From a bacterium (GTDB lineage: Bacteria > Actinomycetota > Acidimicrobiia > UBA5794 > ZC4RG35), in contig JAPPKR010000055.1 of assembly GCA_028819835.1 (NCBI GenBank), forward strand, positions 1 to 7,668: a stretch of 7,668 nucleotides of DNA. The letters are read 5' to 3'. The translations under genes were made by a program, and so were the position numbers. The notes beneath the pieces are model-generated. The model was not told where the DNA came from and searched no databases. It saw only the letters and a list, made by a program, of their open reading frames with translations. Every line of letters begins with the position of its first letter. Within the stretch, counting starts at the first letter, position 1. Shown here in pieces: positions 1 through 6,501 of the stretch.

Positions 1-71
1 ACCCATTCTACCAGGGGGGAGAGACAAAACGTCAACTATTCTTTATAATTCCCTTATTTAAACCCTATCGT
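1..71. other. AT-rich non-coding strip downstream of ygfK, possible promoter leaving the window
   Basis: This strip lies past the ygfK stop codon and holds no ORF. It is much richer in A/T than the genes. On the minus strand a TTGACG (35-30) and a TAGAAT (10-5), 19 bp apart, could be the -35 and -10 of a promoter for a gene beyond the left edge. On the plus strand there is a perfect TATAAT (44-49) with only a poor -35 (GAGACA, 21-26); it would point antisense into ygfK. I found no GC-rich hairpin followed by a T-run, so no intrinsic terminator for the operon is visible here. Both promoter readings are weak and based on box matches alone. Confidence 0.3.
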
Positions 72-1862
72 CTAGGTCGGCAACTCGGCGGTCCGGAGCG
101 GTAAACCCTCGGCGCCGTTGAGCATGGCGGTGAGGGGCGCCACTTCCTTCTCGTAGCCGGGGCTGGCCAGCACCCCCAGCCGGTCGGCGGTGGGCGTGAC
201 GAAGAATCCCTGCTCCTGGTCGGCCTCGAACCGGTCGCGGTCCACGAACAGCCGGGGCTTGAGCACCGCCGGATCGCCCTCCTCGGGACAGAAGGTCAGA
301 CAGTTCCCGCACTCGTTGCACAACTCGGCCAGGATGAAGTACTGCCATCGGTCGGTCAGCTCATCCTGAAGCTCGGGCACGGTGGCCAGGCGGATCACCG
401 CGTCGTTGGGACACACGGTGACGCAGAAGTTGCAGGCCACACACCCCCACATCTGGAGGACCTTGTCCACCGCCCTAGGCAGCTTCTCGTTCCCCGAGAG
501 ATGGTAGAAGCCGGTCTCCTTGCCACCGCTCATAGCCATCACATGGGCTTCCACCGGCCCGCGGTGGCCGCTGGCGCGCGCCAACTCCCACTTGTGGTGA
601 TGCCAGGAGGCCAGGTCGGTGGCGCCCACCCGGCGCATCTCCAGGGCCAGGCGGTTGAGCATCGGCGCCAGGCGCCCATAGCCGCCGGGTTTGAGCAGGT
701 CCGAGCAGATCGTGACCGGCGCCACCCCCATCCCCAGGGTGTCGGACAGGTTCTCCTTGCTCACCCCTGCCGAGAAGCTCACCTGCACGTCGCCTCCGTG
801 GCCCGCCAGGTTGAAGACACCGGGCAGGGTGCAGATCAACTCGTCCAGGAGCGTCGAGGTGATGACATGCAGGGGAGGCCCGGAGAGGTACATGGGGTCG
901 TCGGGCATCCACCCCTTGTCGTTGCCCACCACCAGGGTGTTGCTGAGCTTGATCCCGAACCGACGGCCGTGACGGCGGGCGAACTCCCGCAACCCCTCGA
1001 TCAACTCCAAGCCCTGGTCGAACTGCAGGTCGTCCACGAAGGCCTGGGGCAGGAGCGGGATGTGGTCGTAACCGAGGGTCTCGTGGAGGATCTCCTGCAC
1101 CCTTCCGATTCCCAGCAGGGTGGGATTGAGCTTGACGATCACATCGCACTCGTGACGGGTCATCAGATGCTTGGTGATCGCGTCGATCTCGTGCGGCGGG
1201 CAGCCGTGGAAGGTGGAGAGCGTCACCGTGTCGGCTATCCGTGAGGGAAAGTCGAGGTCCCGAAGATGGGCGAACGGCTCGGGTATCTGGGGCCGGAAGG
1301 AGTCGATCCGGTCCTTGGCGTTCTTCATCTCCACGATGAAGTCGGAGACCTTGTCGGTGGAAATCCCCTCCAGGTCATAGCCCACCGACATGTCGAAGAC
1401 GAACGGACCCGGATCGGGGCCCACCAACTCGGACACCGGCTCCCAGTTGTTGAGAATCCTGATCATCATCCAGGCTTTCACGTACTCGATCAGGGACTCC
1501 TCCACCCGCAGTTCCTGGCTCCACTCGATGTTGTAGCCGATGGTCTGCATGTCGATGCAGGGACGGGCAATCTCCAGGCGGTCGAGGACCTGGACGGTCT
1601 TCAGTTCGAATAGCCGCGACCCTCCCAACCAGGACAGCACGATGTTCTGGGTCATCTGGCTGTGTGGCCCGGCAGCGGGGCCCACCGGGGTTGCGCAGGG
1701 ACGGCCCAGGAAGGAGAATCCCAGGTCGAGATCGGACGGCCGCTTCCAAACCCTCGCCGAAGGCAGATCGAAGATCCGCTGCCGGGACTCCCATTCGGCG
1801 GCCACCCTCCCCAACAGCATGTCCAGGGGATAAGGAGTTAAGGGATCGGCGCCGGAGGACAT
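72..1862 (-). CDS. ygfK: YgfK-like iron-sulfur oxidoreductase, short form without the NAD(P)H/FAD reductase module
   Basis: A 596-residue homologue of the N- and C-terminal parts of E. coli YgfK (about 1030 residues, 'putative selenate reductase subunit'). Seen: residues 56-91 carry the family block CATPVGPAAGPHSQ followed by the ELKTVQ strand; TLSTFHGCPPHEI is at 214-226, VKLNPTLLG at 243-251 and SDLLKPGGYGRL at 388-399. These form a dihydroorotate-dehydrogenase-like flavin barrel. Two [4Fe-4S] motifs follow: C475/C478/C481/C485 and C516/C519/C522/C526. The second lies in CNECGNCLTFCP, close to YgfK. The roughly 500-residue GltD-like FAD/NADPH module that E. coli YgfK has between barrel and ferredoxin domain is absent, so reducing power must come from another protein, much as PreT feeds PreA in bacterial dihydropyrimidine dehydrogenase. 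No signal peptide; cytoplasmic. Last gene of the operon, 21 nt after ssnA, with an AAGGGAG ribosome site 10 nt before the ATG. YgfK is required for anaerobic urate breakdown in gut bacteria; the exact reaction here is unknown. Confidence 0.9.
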   Translation of the reverse strand: MSSGADPLTPYPLDMLLGRVAAEWESRQRIFDLPSARVWKRPSDLDLGFSFLGRPCATPVGPAAGPHSQMTQNIVLSWLGGSRLFELKTVQVLDRLEIARPCIDMQTIGYNIEWSQELRVEESLIEYVKAWMMIRILNNWEPVSELVGPDPGPFVFDMSVGYDLEGISTDKVSDFIVEMKNAKDRIDSFRPQIPEPFAHLRDLDFPSRIADTVTLSTFHGCPPHEIDAITKHLMTRHECDVIVKLNPTLLGIGRVQEILHETLGYDHIPLLPQAFVDDLQFDQGLELIEGLREFARRHGRRFGIKLSNTLVVGNDKGWMPDDPMYLSGPPLHVITSTLLDELICTLPGVFNLAGHGGDVQVSFSAGVSKENLSDTLGMGVAPVTICSDLLKPGGYGRLAPMLNRLALEMRRVGATDLASWHHHKWELARASGHRGPVEAHVMAMSGGKETGFYHLSGNEKLPRAVDKVLQMWGCVACNFCVTVCPNDAVIRLATVPELQDELTDRWQYFILAELCNECGNCLTFCPEEGDPAVLKPRLFVDRDRFEADQEQGFFVTPTADRLGVLASPGYEKEVAPLTAMLNGAEGLPLRTAELPT

Positions 1863-1883
1863 TTTCTTGTAGCTCCCTTCTAT

Positions 1884-2900
1884 CTACAGGCGGGCATGGA
1901 GACGGGCCGCCTGCTCGGCGGCCTTGGCCCGCACCTCGTCGGGATCGACCCGGGTGGGCCGACCTTCTGTGAGAACAACTTCGCCTCCCAACTCCACCAG
2001 GAGAGGCCGCACGCCGGGAGTGAAGGCCAAGTGCCAGGGATCCATCGGATCGTGCGACCAGACCACCCGGTCCTCCCGAGCCTCGGGGAAGAGTTCCCAG
2101 CCGGTCTCCAACCACGACCAGGCAATCTCGGGAGACGAGGTGACATCGTCTTCTCGCATCCGGAGGTAGGCGGCCCGGAAGGCCCCCAGCATGTCGCCCC
2201 CGATCCCGTCGGTCCCCAGCGCCACCCGGTTGGGGAACCTGGTGGGCCGCGCATAACCAACCCCGTTGTTGAGATTGGACTCGGGATTGTGCAGTATCAC
2301 TCCCTTCAAGTCCCTGTCCAGGTGAACGCAATGCCCCAGGAGCCAGTTATCCCGGGACCGGGACTCGAGGCGCCGCCCGGCCTCGGGGTCCTCTATCCCC
2401 TCCGCCACGTGGATGTGCACCCCGACCCCCAGGTCGTCGGCCAGCCCGCACACCTCATCCAAAGTCTCATCGGAAAGGGTGAAGCAGGCATGGGCGCCCA
2501 CCCAACCCTTCCCCCCCTCGGAGAGAAATCGACGGTTCTCCTCAAGGCCCCGGCGGGCGCCGTCCGGCCCGTGCCGGTCGGTGACCTCGTAGGCGCACGC
2601 CACCCTAACCCCCACCTCCGCACAGGCGTCGGCGATCAGCGACAGAGATCCCTCGATGGCGGAAGGGGAGGCATGATGGTCCACTATGGCTGTGGTGCCC
2701 CGCTCCAGGGCCTCCAGGGCGCCCAGCTTGGCCGACCAGTAGATCATCTCCTCATCCAGGGCGACGTCCAGCCGCCACCAGATCTGCTCCAGGATCTCGC
2801 CGAAACTTCCCGGGACGGCGGGCGGGGCGGGCATGCCCCTGGCCAGGGCCGAGTAGAGATGATGATGAGCGCAGACCAACCCGGGGGTTTCCCGGTTCAT
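1884..2900 (-). CDS. ssnA: SsnA-like amidohydrolase/deaminase lacking the N-terminal beta-sandwich segment
   Basis: A metal-dependent hydrolase of the cytosine-deaminase/TrzA group, closest to E. coli SsnA (442 residues). Seen, numbered from this start (338 residues): metal HxH at H12/H14 in GLVCAHHHLYSALARG, WWRLDVALDEE at 41-51, IVDHHASP at 72-79, GAHACFT at 135-141, HIHVAE with H164/E167, H190 in LLGHCVHL, HNPESNLNN at 204-212, and ALGTDGIGGDM with the catalytic Asp D231. All active-site elements of SsnA are present. The family's first ~58 residues, which build half of the beta-sandwich, are missing, and so is the 'GLLEAGYKADL' stretch near the C-terminus. The start is placed at 2900: one base after the stop of the upstream hydroxylase gene, with GAAGG 7 nt upstream. 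An in-frame ATG at 2963 would overlap that gene by 62 nt, and its extra 21 residues do not resemble the family. Expected role: hydrolytic removal of ammonia from a purine-like ring; substrate unproven. Confidence 0.87.
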   Translation of the reverse strand: MNRETPGLVCAHHHLYSALARGMPAPPAVPGSFGEILEQIWWRLDVALDEEMIYWSAKLGALEALERGTTAIVDHHASPSAIEGSLSLIADACAEVGVRVACAYEVTDRHGPDGARRGLEENRRFLSEGGKGWVGAHACFTLSDETLDEVCGLADDLGVGVHIHVAEGIEDPEAGRRLESRSRDNWLLGHCVHLDRDLKGVILHNPESNLNNGVGYARPTRFPNRVALGTDGIGGDMLGAFRAAYLRMREDDVTSSPEIAWSWLETGWELFPEAREDRVVWSHDPMDPWHLAFTPGVRPLLVELGGEVVLTEGRPTRVDPDEVRAKAAEQAARLHARL

Positions 2901-2901
2901 G

Positions 2902-5493
2902 TCAGCGCCTTCGTCCGAGGGGGTGGTGTTTGTTGAACGGCAACTGGGTACGCCAGACCCCATCCACTTGGTGCAGGGCCGCGGCCACTGCCCCGGCGGT
3001 CGGCACCAAACCGATCTCTCCCACCCCCTTGATGCCGTAAGGAGAGTCGGGCTGGGGCTCCTCCACCAGGATCACCTCCACCTCCGGCATGTCCTTGGCG
3101 CGGATGATCCCCAGACTGCGCAGGGTCATGTTGGTGGGTCGGCTCTCGGAGTCACAGGGAAAGTCTTCCGAAAGGGCGTATCCCAGCCCCATGTGGATGG
3201 AGCCCTCGATCTGGCCCTCGCACAGAGCCGGGTTCACCGCCTTCCCGACATCATGGGCGGCCACCACCTTCTCGACCCTTCCGGTCTGCGGGTCGGCGAT
3301 CACCAACTGGCTGGCGTAGCCGAAAGCTGAATGGATCACCGGATTCTCGACCTTCTCCTTAAGACTGTTCGTCCAGTCCACCACCCACACACCGTGATAG
3401 TCCACGCCCGGCTCGCACCCTCCCTCCAACGCCTTCCGGCAGGCGTCCGCCACCGAACCTGCCACCATGAGCGTCCCCCGCGAGCCCGTGGTCTGCCCGG
3501 CGCCCAGTTCCCGGGAGGTGTCGACCAAAACCTCAATCCGGTCGGGATCGATCCCCAACTCCTCCACCGCCACCTGCAGGGCGACGGTGTGGACTCCCTG
3601 GCCCATCTCGGTCCAGCAGTGGCGGACCTCCACGGTCCCATCGGGACGGAACCGCACCACGGAACGGGACACCTCACGAAAGCCGTTGCCCAGACCGGAG
3701 TTTTTCAACCCGAGCCCCACCCCAACGGCTTTTCCTTCTTCGATCGCACGGTCGTAATGGGGCTTTACGGCCTCCAGGCAACGCCGCGCTCCTCGCGATC
3801 CCTCATCCATGATCTGTCCCGGCCCCCAAACCGCCCCTGGCTCGATCACGTTTCGAGCCCGCATCTCCCAGCCGCTGATCCCGACCTTCTCCGCCAGGCG
3901 GTCCATGACTCCCTCCATGGCGAACTGGGCCTGGTTGGCCCCGAAGCCGCGGAACGCGCCGCACACCGAATTGTTGGTGCGCACCGCGGCCGCCTCCACG
4001 TCTATGGCGCCCACCACGTATGGGCCGCTGGCGTGTCCGGCAGCCCGCTCCAGCACCTTCATCCCCACCGAGGCGTAGGGTCCGGAGTCTCCCAGCATTC
4101 GCGCCTTGAGGGCGGTGAGCTTCCCCTCCTCGTCGCAGCCCGCCCACAGCTCGATCCGGATGGGGTGGCGCTTGGGATGGATGTGCAGGGACTCCTCCCG
4201 GGTGAGGGTGCACTTCACCGACCTGCCCAAGAGATGGGCGGCAAGAGCGGTCTGGGCCTGGTTGGCCATATCCTCCTTCCCTCCGAACGCGCCTCCGTTG
4301 GAGACCAGTTCCACGGTGATCCGAGAGGGGTCCATCCCCAGCACCGAGGCGATCTGGTTGCGGTCGTCCCACACCCCCTGGCCTCCCGAATAGACATGGA
4401 GGTCGCCGTTGGGGAAGGGGACCGCCACCGTCGACTCCGGTTCCAGGAAAGCGTGCTCCACCCGCTGGGTCTTGAAAGTCTCATGAATGGTGTGCGCCGA
4501 GCGGGAAAGAGCCTCCTCCACGTCTCCGCGCTTGTAGACCGAGAGCGACAGGAGGTTGCTGTCCAGCCCCCAAACCGCGTCCTCGGACGCCAGCGCCTGC
4601 TCGGGATCGCTGATGGGGGTCAGGACCCGGTACTCGACCTCTATCAACCGGGCGGCTTCCCGGGCGGTCTGCACGTCGGAGGCCACCACCATCGCCAGGA
4701 CGTCTCCCGAATATGAGGTGCGGCCTCCCACCGGGATGAACACCGGCCAGTCCTTGTGGATCAGCCCGACTCGGAGGTCGCCGGGGACGTCGGCGGCCGT
4801 TATCACCCGCACGACCCCGGGATAAACCTCAGCCGGCGAGGTATCGATCGCCAGCACGTCCGCCCGGGAGTGGTCGGTGAGACGGACGGCGGCATGCAGC
4901 ATCATCGGAGACATCAGATCGTCGATGTATGGGCGGTCTCCCAGGGTCAGTTCCAGCGCTTCGTACTTGGCGCCGTCTTTCCCGACCCCGCCGGGGCGGG
5001 CCACGGTGGGAATCGGGTCCCCGGACGCCAGCAATTCGATGGCCTCCACGATCTTGGTGTAGCCGGTGCAGCGGCACAGATGGGCGCCCAGTCGGCCATT
5101 GATGGTCTTCCGGTCCAGCGACGATCCCTTCTGGTCGATGAGAGCCTTGGTCCGGATCACGATTCCCGGAGTGCAGAACCCGCACTGCAGGGCGCCGGTG
5201 GCCGCGAAACCGCGAGCCATACGGTCCCTCTCCACCGAATCGAGTCCCTCCACGGTTATGACTTCCTTGCCCTTCACCCTGGTTAGGGGGACCTGGCAGC
5301 TCACCACTGCACGGCCACCCACCAGCACGGTGCAGCACCCGCATTGGCCGGAAGGCGCGCATCCGTCCTTTGGCGAGGTGACCCCCAACTCCTCGCGCAA
5401 TGCAGCCAGCAGGTGGGGGTGGTCGCCCCGGACCGCGACATCCTCCCCGTTGAGACGGAAGGAGACAGTGGGGGGCGCTTCGATGAGAGTCAT
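2902..5493 (-). CDS. Xanthine-dehydrogenase-family molybdenum hydroxylase, fused [2Fe-2S] and molybdopterin domains (selenium-dependent XDH type)
   Basis: An 863-residue one-chain protein. Residues 9-80 are a plant-type ferredoxin domain (C45, C51, C54, C66; extra C53). Residues 85-155 are the four-helix [2Fe-2S] domain (QCGFC C104/C107, CRC C140/C142). The rest is the molybdopterin hydroxylase domain: FGGKED at 403-408, TREESLHIHPKRHP shortly after, GAFRGFGANQ from 512, TEMGQGVHTVALQVAVEELG, and the catalytic glutamate E826 in GVGEIG. Architecture and motifs match the group called selenium-dependent xanthine dehydrogenase, in which a labile, non-genetically-encoded selenium replaces the Mo-bound sulfur. 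No FAD subunit is fused or adjacent, and no selD, yqeB or yqeC is in the window, so selenium use is unproven. Likely role: hydroxylation of a purine carbon with water as oxygen source, in the cytoplasm. The ATG has AGGAG 6 nt upstream, overlapping the stop of the preceding gene, so translation is probably coupled. It may be specific for xanthine, hypoxanthine or another N-heterocycle. Confidence 0.9.
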   Translation of the reverse strand: MTLIEAPPTVSFRLNGEDVAVRGDHPHLLAALREELGVTSPKDGCAPSGQCGCCTVLVGGRAVVSCQVPLTRVKGKEVITVEGLDSVERDRMARGFAATGALQCGFCTPGIVIRTKALIDQKGSSLDRKTINGRLGAHLCRCTGYTKIVEAIELLASGDPIPTVARPGGVGKDGAKYEALELTLGDRPYIDDLMSPMMLHAAVRLTDHSRADVLAIDTSPAEVYPGVVRVITAADVPGDLRVGLIHKDWPVFIPVGGRTSYSGDVLAMVVASDVQTAREAARLIEVEYRVLTPISDPEQALASEDAVWGLDSNLLSLSVYKRGDVEEALSRSAHTIHETFKTQRVEHAFLEPESTVAVPFPNGDLHVYSGGQGVWDDRNQIASVLGMDPSRITVELVSNGGAFGGKEDMANQAQTALAAHLLGRSVKCTLTREESLHIHPKRHPIRIELWAGCDEEGKLTALKARMLGDSGPYASVGMKVLERAAGHASGPYVVGAIDVEAAAVRTNNSVCGAFRGFGANQAQFAMEGVMDRLAEKVGISGWEMRARNVIEPGAVWGPGQIMDEGSRGARRCLEAVKPHYDRAIEEGKAVGVGLGLKNSGLGNGFREVSRSVVRFRPDGTVEVRHCWTEMGQGVHTVALQVAVEELGIDPDRIEVLVDTSRELGAGQTTGSRGTLMVAGSVADACRKALEGGCEPGVDYHGVWVVDWTNSLKEKVENPVIHSAFGYASQLVIADPQTGRVEKVVAAHDVGKAVNPALCEGQIEGSIHMGLGYALSEDFPCDSESRPTNMTLRSLGIIRAKDMPEVEVILVEEPQPDSPYGIKGVGEIGLVPTAGAVAAALHQVDGVWRTQLPFNKHHPLGRRR

Positions 5494-5502
5494 GGTCTGC
5501 TC

Positions 5503-6441
5503 CTACGGTGGGAGAATCACTCCTCTGGTCTGGCTGATCAGGCGGTAGTGCTCGGGCACCCGGTAGAGATCGAATTTGAACACTGTGTCCTTATAGAAGG
5601 AGCAGAAGTCCAGGTCTACGTTGGCCACTATCAACTCGTCACCGGTGGTGATCGTCTGGGCGACGATCTGGCCGGAGGGGGCGATGATCACGCTCTGGGC
5701 GATGTGGTCTATCCCCTCTTCGATCCCCCCCTTGGCCACTCCCACAACCCAGCATCCGTTCTGGTAGGCGCCCGCCTGCATCACCACATGGTTGTGGAAG
5801 TTCTGCAGGGCGTTCTGCTGTGGGTCGGGAGCGTAGAAGGAAGGGGTGTTGTAGCCGATCAGGATCAGTTCCACTCCCTGCAATCCCATCACACGGTAGG
5901 TCTCCGACCACCGGCGGTCGTTGCAGATGGCCATGCCCACGATCCCTCCGAACGCCCGCCACACCCCGAAGCCGTCCGGCCCTGGTTCGAAGTAGTACCG
6001 CTCGAGGTGTTGGAAGGGCCTCCACCCCTGCACCTCGGCGTGTCCGGGAATGTGGACCTTCCGAAACTTGGCCACCACCGAGCCGTCCCGCTCCACCAGC
6101 ATCTGGGTGTTGTAGCGGTGGGTCACTCCATCCGAATCGGTGTGCAACTCTGCGTACCCGAGGCAGAAGCCGATGCCCAGCCGGGCCGCTTCATCGAAGA
6201 GAGGCTGGGTGTCCTCAGACGGCATCTCCTCCTCGAAAAAGGAGAGCATCTCCTCGGTGTCCTCGAGATACCAGCGCGGGAAAAAGGTGGTCAACGCCAA
6301 CTCCGGATACATCAACAACTCCACTCCCCGATCAGCGGCTTCTGCCAGCAGATTCAAGAGGCGTTCGACAACGTCCTTGCGGGTGTCATCCCGGGCGATG
6401 GGACCGAGTTGGGCTGCTCCCAGCCTTAAGTTGCGGCTCAT
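5503..6441 (-). CDS. N-carbamoyl-D-amino-acid hydrolase-like amidase (nitrilase superfamily)
   Basis: A 312-residue cytoplasmic carbon-nitrogen hydrolase. It follows Agrobacterium D-carbamoylase closely along its whole length. Seen: catalytic triad E47 in YPELALTTFFPRW, K128 in AKFRKVHIPGH and the nucleophile C173 in AICNDRRWSET. The N-D-R-R residues after the cysteine, which hold the substrate carboxylate in D-carbamoylase, are kept, as are RPFQHLERYYFEPG and GYNTP. The reaction in the family is N-carbamoyl amino acid + water to amino acid + CO2 + NH3. In this operon it more likely acts on a ureido intermediate of ring breakdown; a hydantoin pathway is possible, but no hydantoinase is in the window. 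First gene of the four-gene operon. The start at 6441 is preferred over the in-frame ATG at 6459: family alignment begins here, and the predicted -10 box (6455-6450) lies downstream of the 6459 codon, which suggests a leaderless mRNA. The longer form would add six residues. Confidence 0.87.
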   Translation of the reverse strand: MSRNLRLGAAQLGPIARDDTRKDVVERLLNLLAEAADRGVELLMYPELALTTFFPRWYLEDTEEMLSFFEEEMPSEDTQPLFDEAARLGIGFCLGYAELHTDSDGVTHRYNTQMLVERDGSVVAKFRKVHIPGHAEVQGWRPFQHLERYYFEPGPDGFGVWRAFGGIVGMAICNDRRWSETYRVMGLQGVELILIGYNTPSFYAPDPQQNALQNFHNHVVMQAGAYQNGCWVVGVAKGGIEEGIDHIAQSVIIAPSGQIVAQTITTGDELIVANVDLDFCSFYKDTVFKFDLYRVPEHYRLISQTRGVILPP

Positions 6442-6449
6442 GCCGTCCG

Positions 6450-6479
6450 ACTGTACCATACGCCTTTACAAATTGTCAA
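6450..6479 (-). promoter_or_regulatory. Promoter of the catabolic operon, probably leaderless
   Basis: The minus strand has a perfect -35 TTGACA (6479-6474), an 18-bp spacer and a -10 TACAGT (6455-6450, four of six consensus bases). The start of transcription would fall near 6444-6441, at or next to the ATG at 6441, and no Shine-Dalgarno sequence is present there. Leaderless transcripts are common in actinobacteria and some other high-GC groups. The -35 box lies inside an imperfect palindrome, so a bound regulator would block polymerase. Based on sequence match only. Confidence 0.55.
6465..6479. promoter_or_regulatory. Imperfect palindrome, candidate operator in the divergent intergenic region
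   Basis: TTTACAAATTGTCAA is symmetric about the A at 6472: six of seven base pairs match, with an uninterrupted ACAA/TTGT core and one mismatch (6467/6477). It sits between the divergent catabolic operon and the regulator gene and covers the -35 box of the operon promoter. The likely binder is the adjacent HTH protein, which would then control both directions. Being one AT-rich 15-mer, it could be chance. Confidence 0.4.
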
Positions 6480-6501
6480 ATGATAAACAGGCCTATTCCC
6501 C

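Noticed and set aside
1375..2331. Minus-strand ORF (318 codons) spanning the ssnA-ygfK junction in another frame
   Set aside because: It overlaps two recognised genes in a different frame, and its low-complexity Arg/Gly/Pro product is typical of an out-of-frame translation.
2901..2963. Upstream ATG at 2963 as the true ssnA start
   Set aside because: It would overlap the hydroxylase gene by 62 nt, has a weak ribosome site, and adds residues unlike SsnA. The ATG at 2900 follows the upstream stop by one base and has GAAGG at 7 nt.
3331..4716. Long plus-strand ORF (461 codons) opposite the molybdenum hydroxylase
   Set aside because: It lies wholly antisense to a gene with clear family motifs end to end, and its His/Pro/Arg-rich product matches nothing. 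Such open antisense frames are normal in GC-rich DNA.
2902..5493. Selenocysteine in the hydroxylase
   Set aside because: The reading frame has no internal TGA. Selenium in this family is a labile inorganic cofactor, not an encoded residue.
5344..6429. Plus-strand ORF (361 codons) across the carbamoylase and the hydroxylase start
   Set aside because: It is a shadow of two well-supported minus-strand genes and has no family resemblance.
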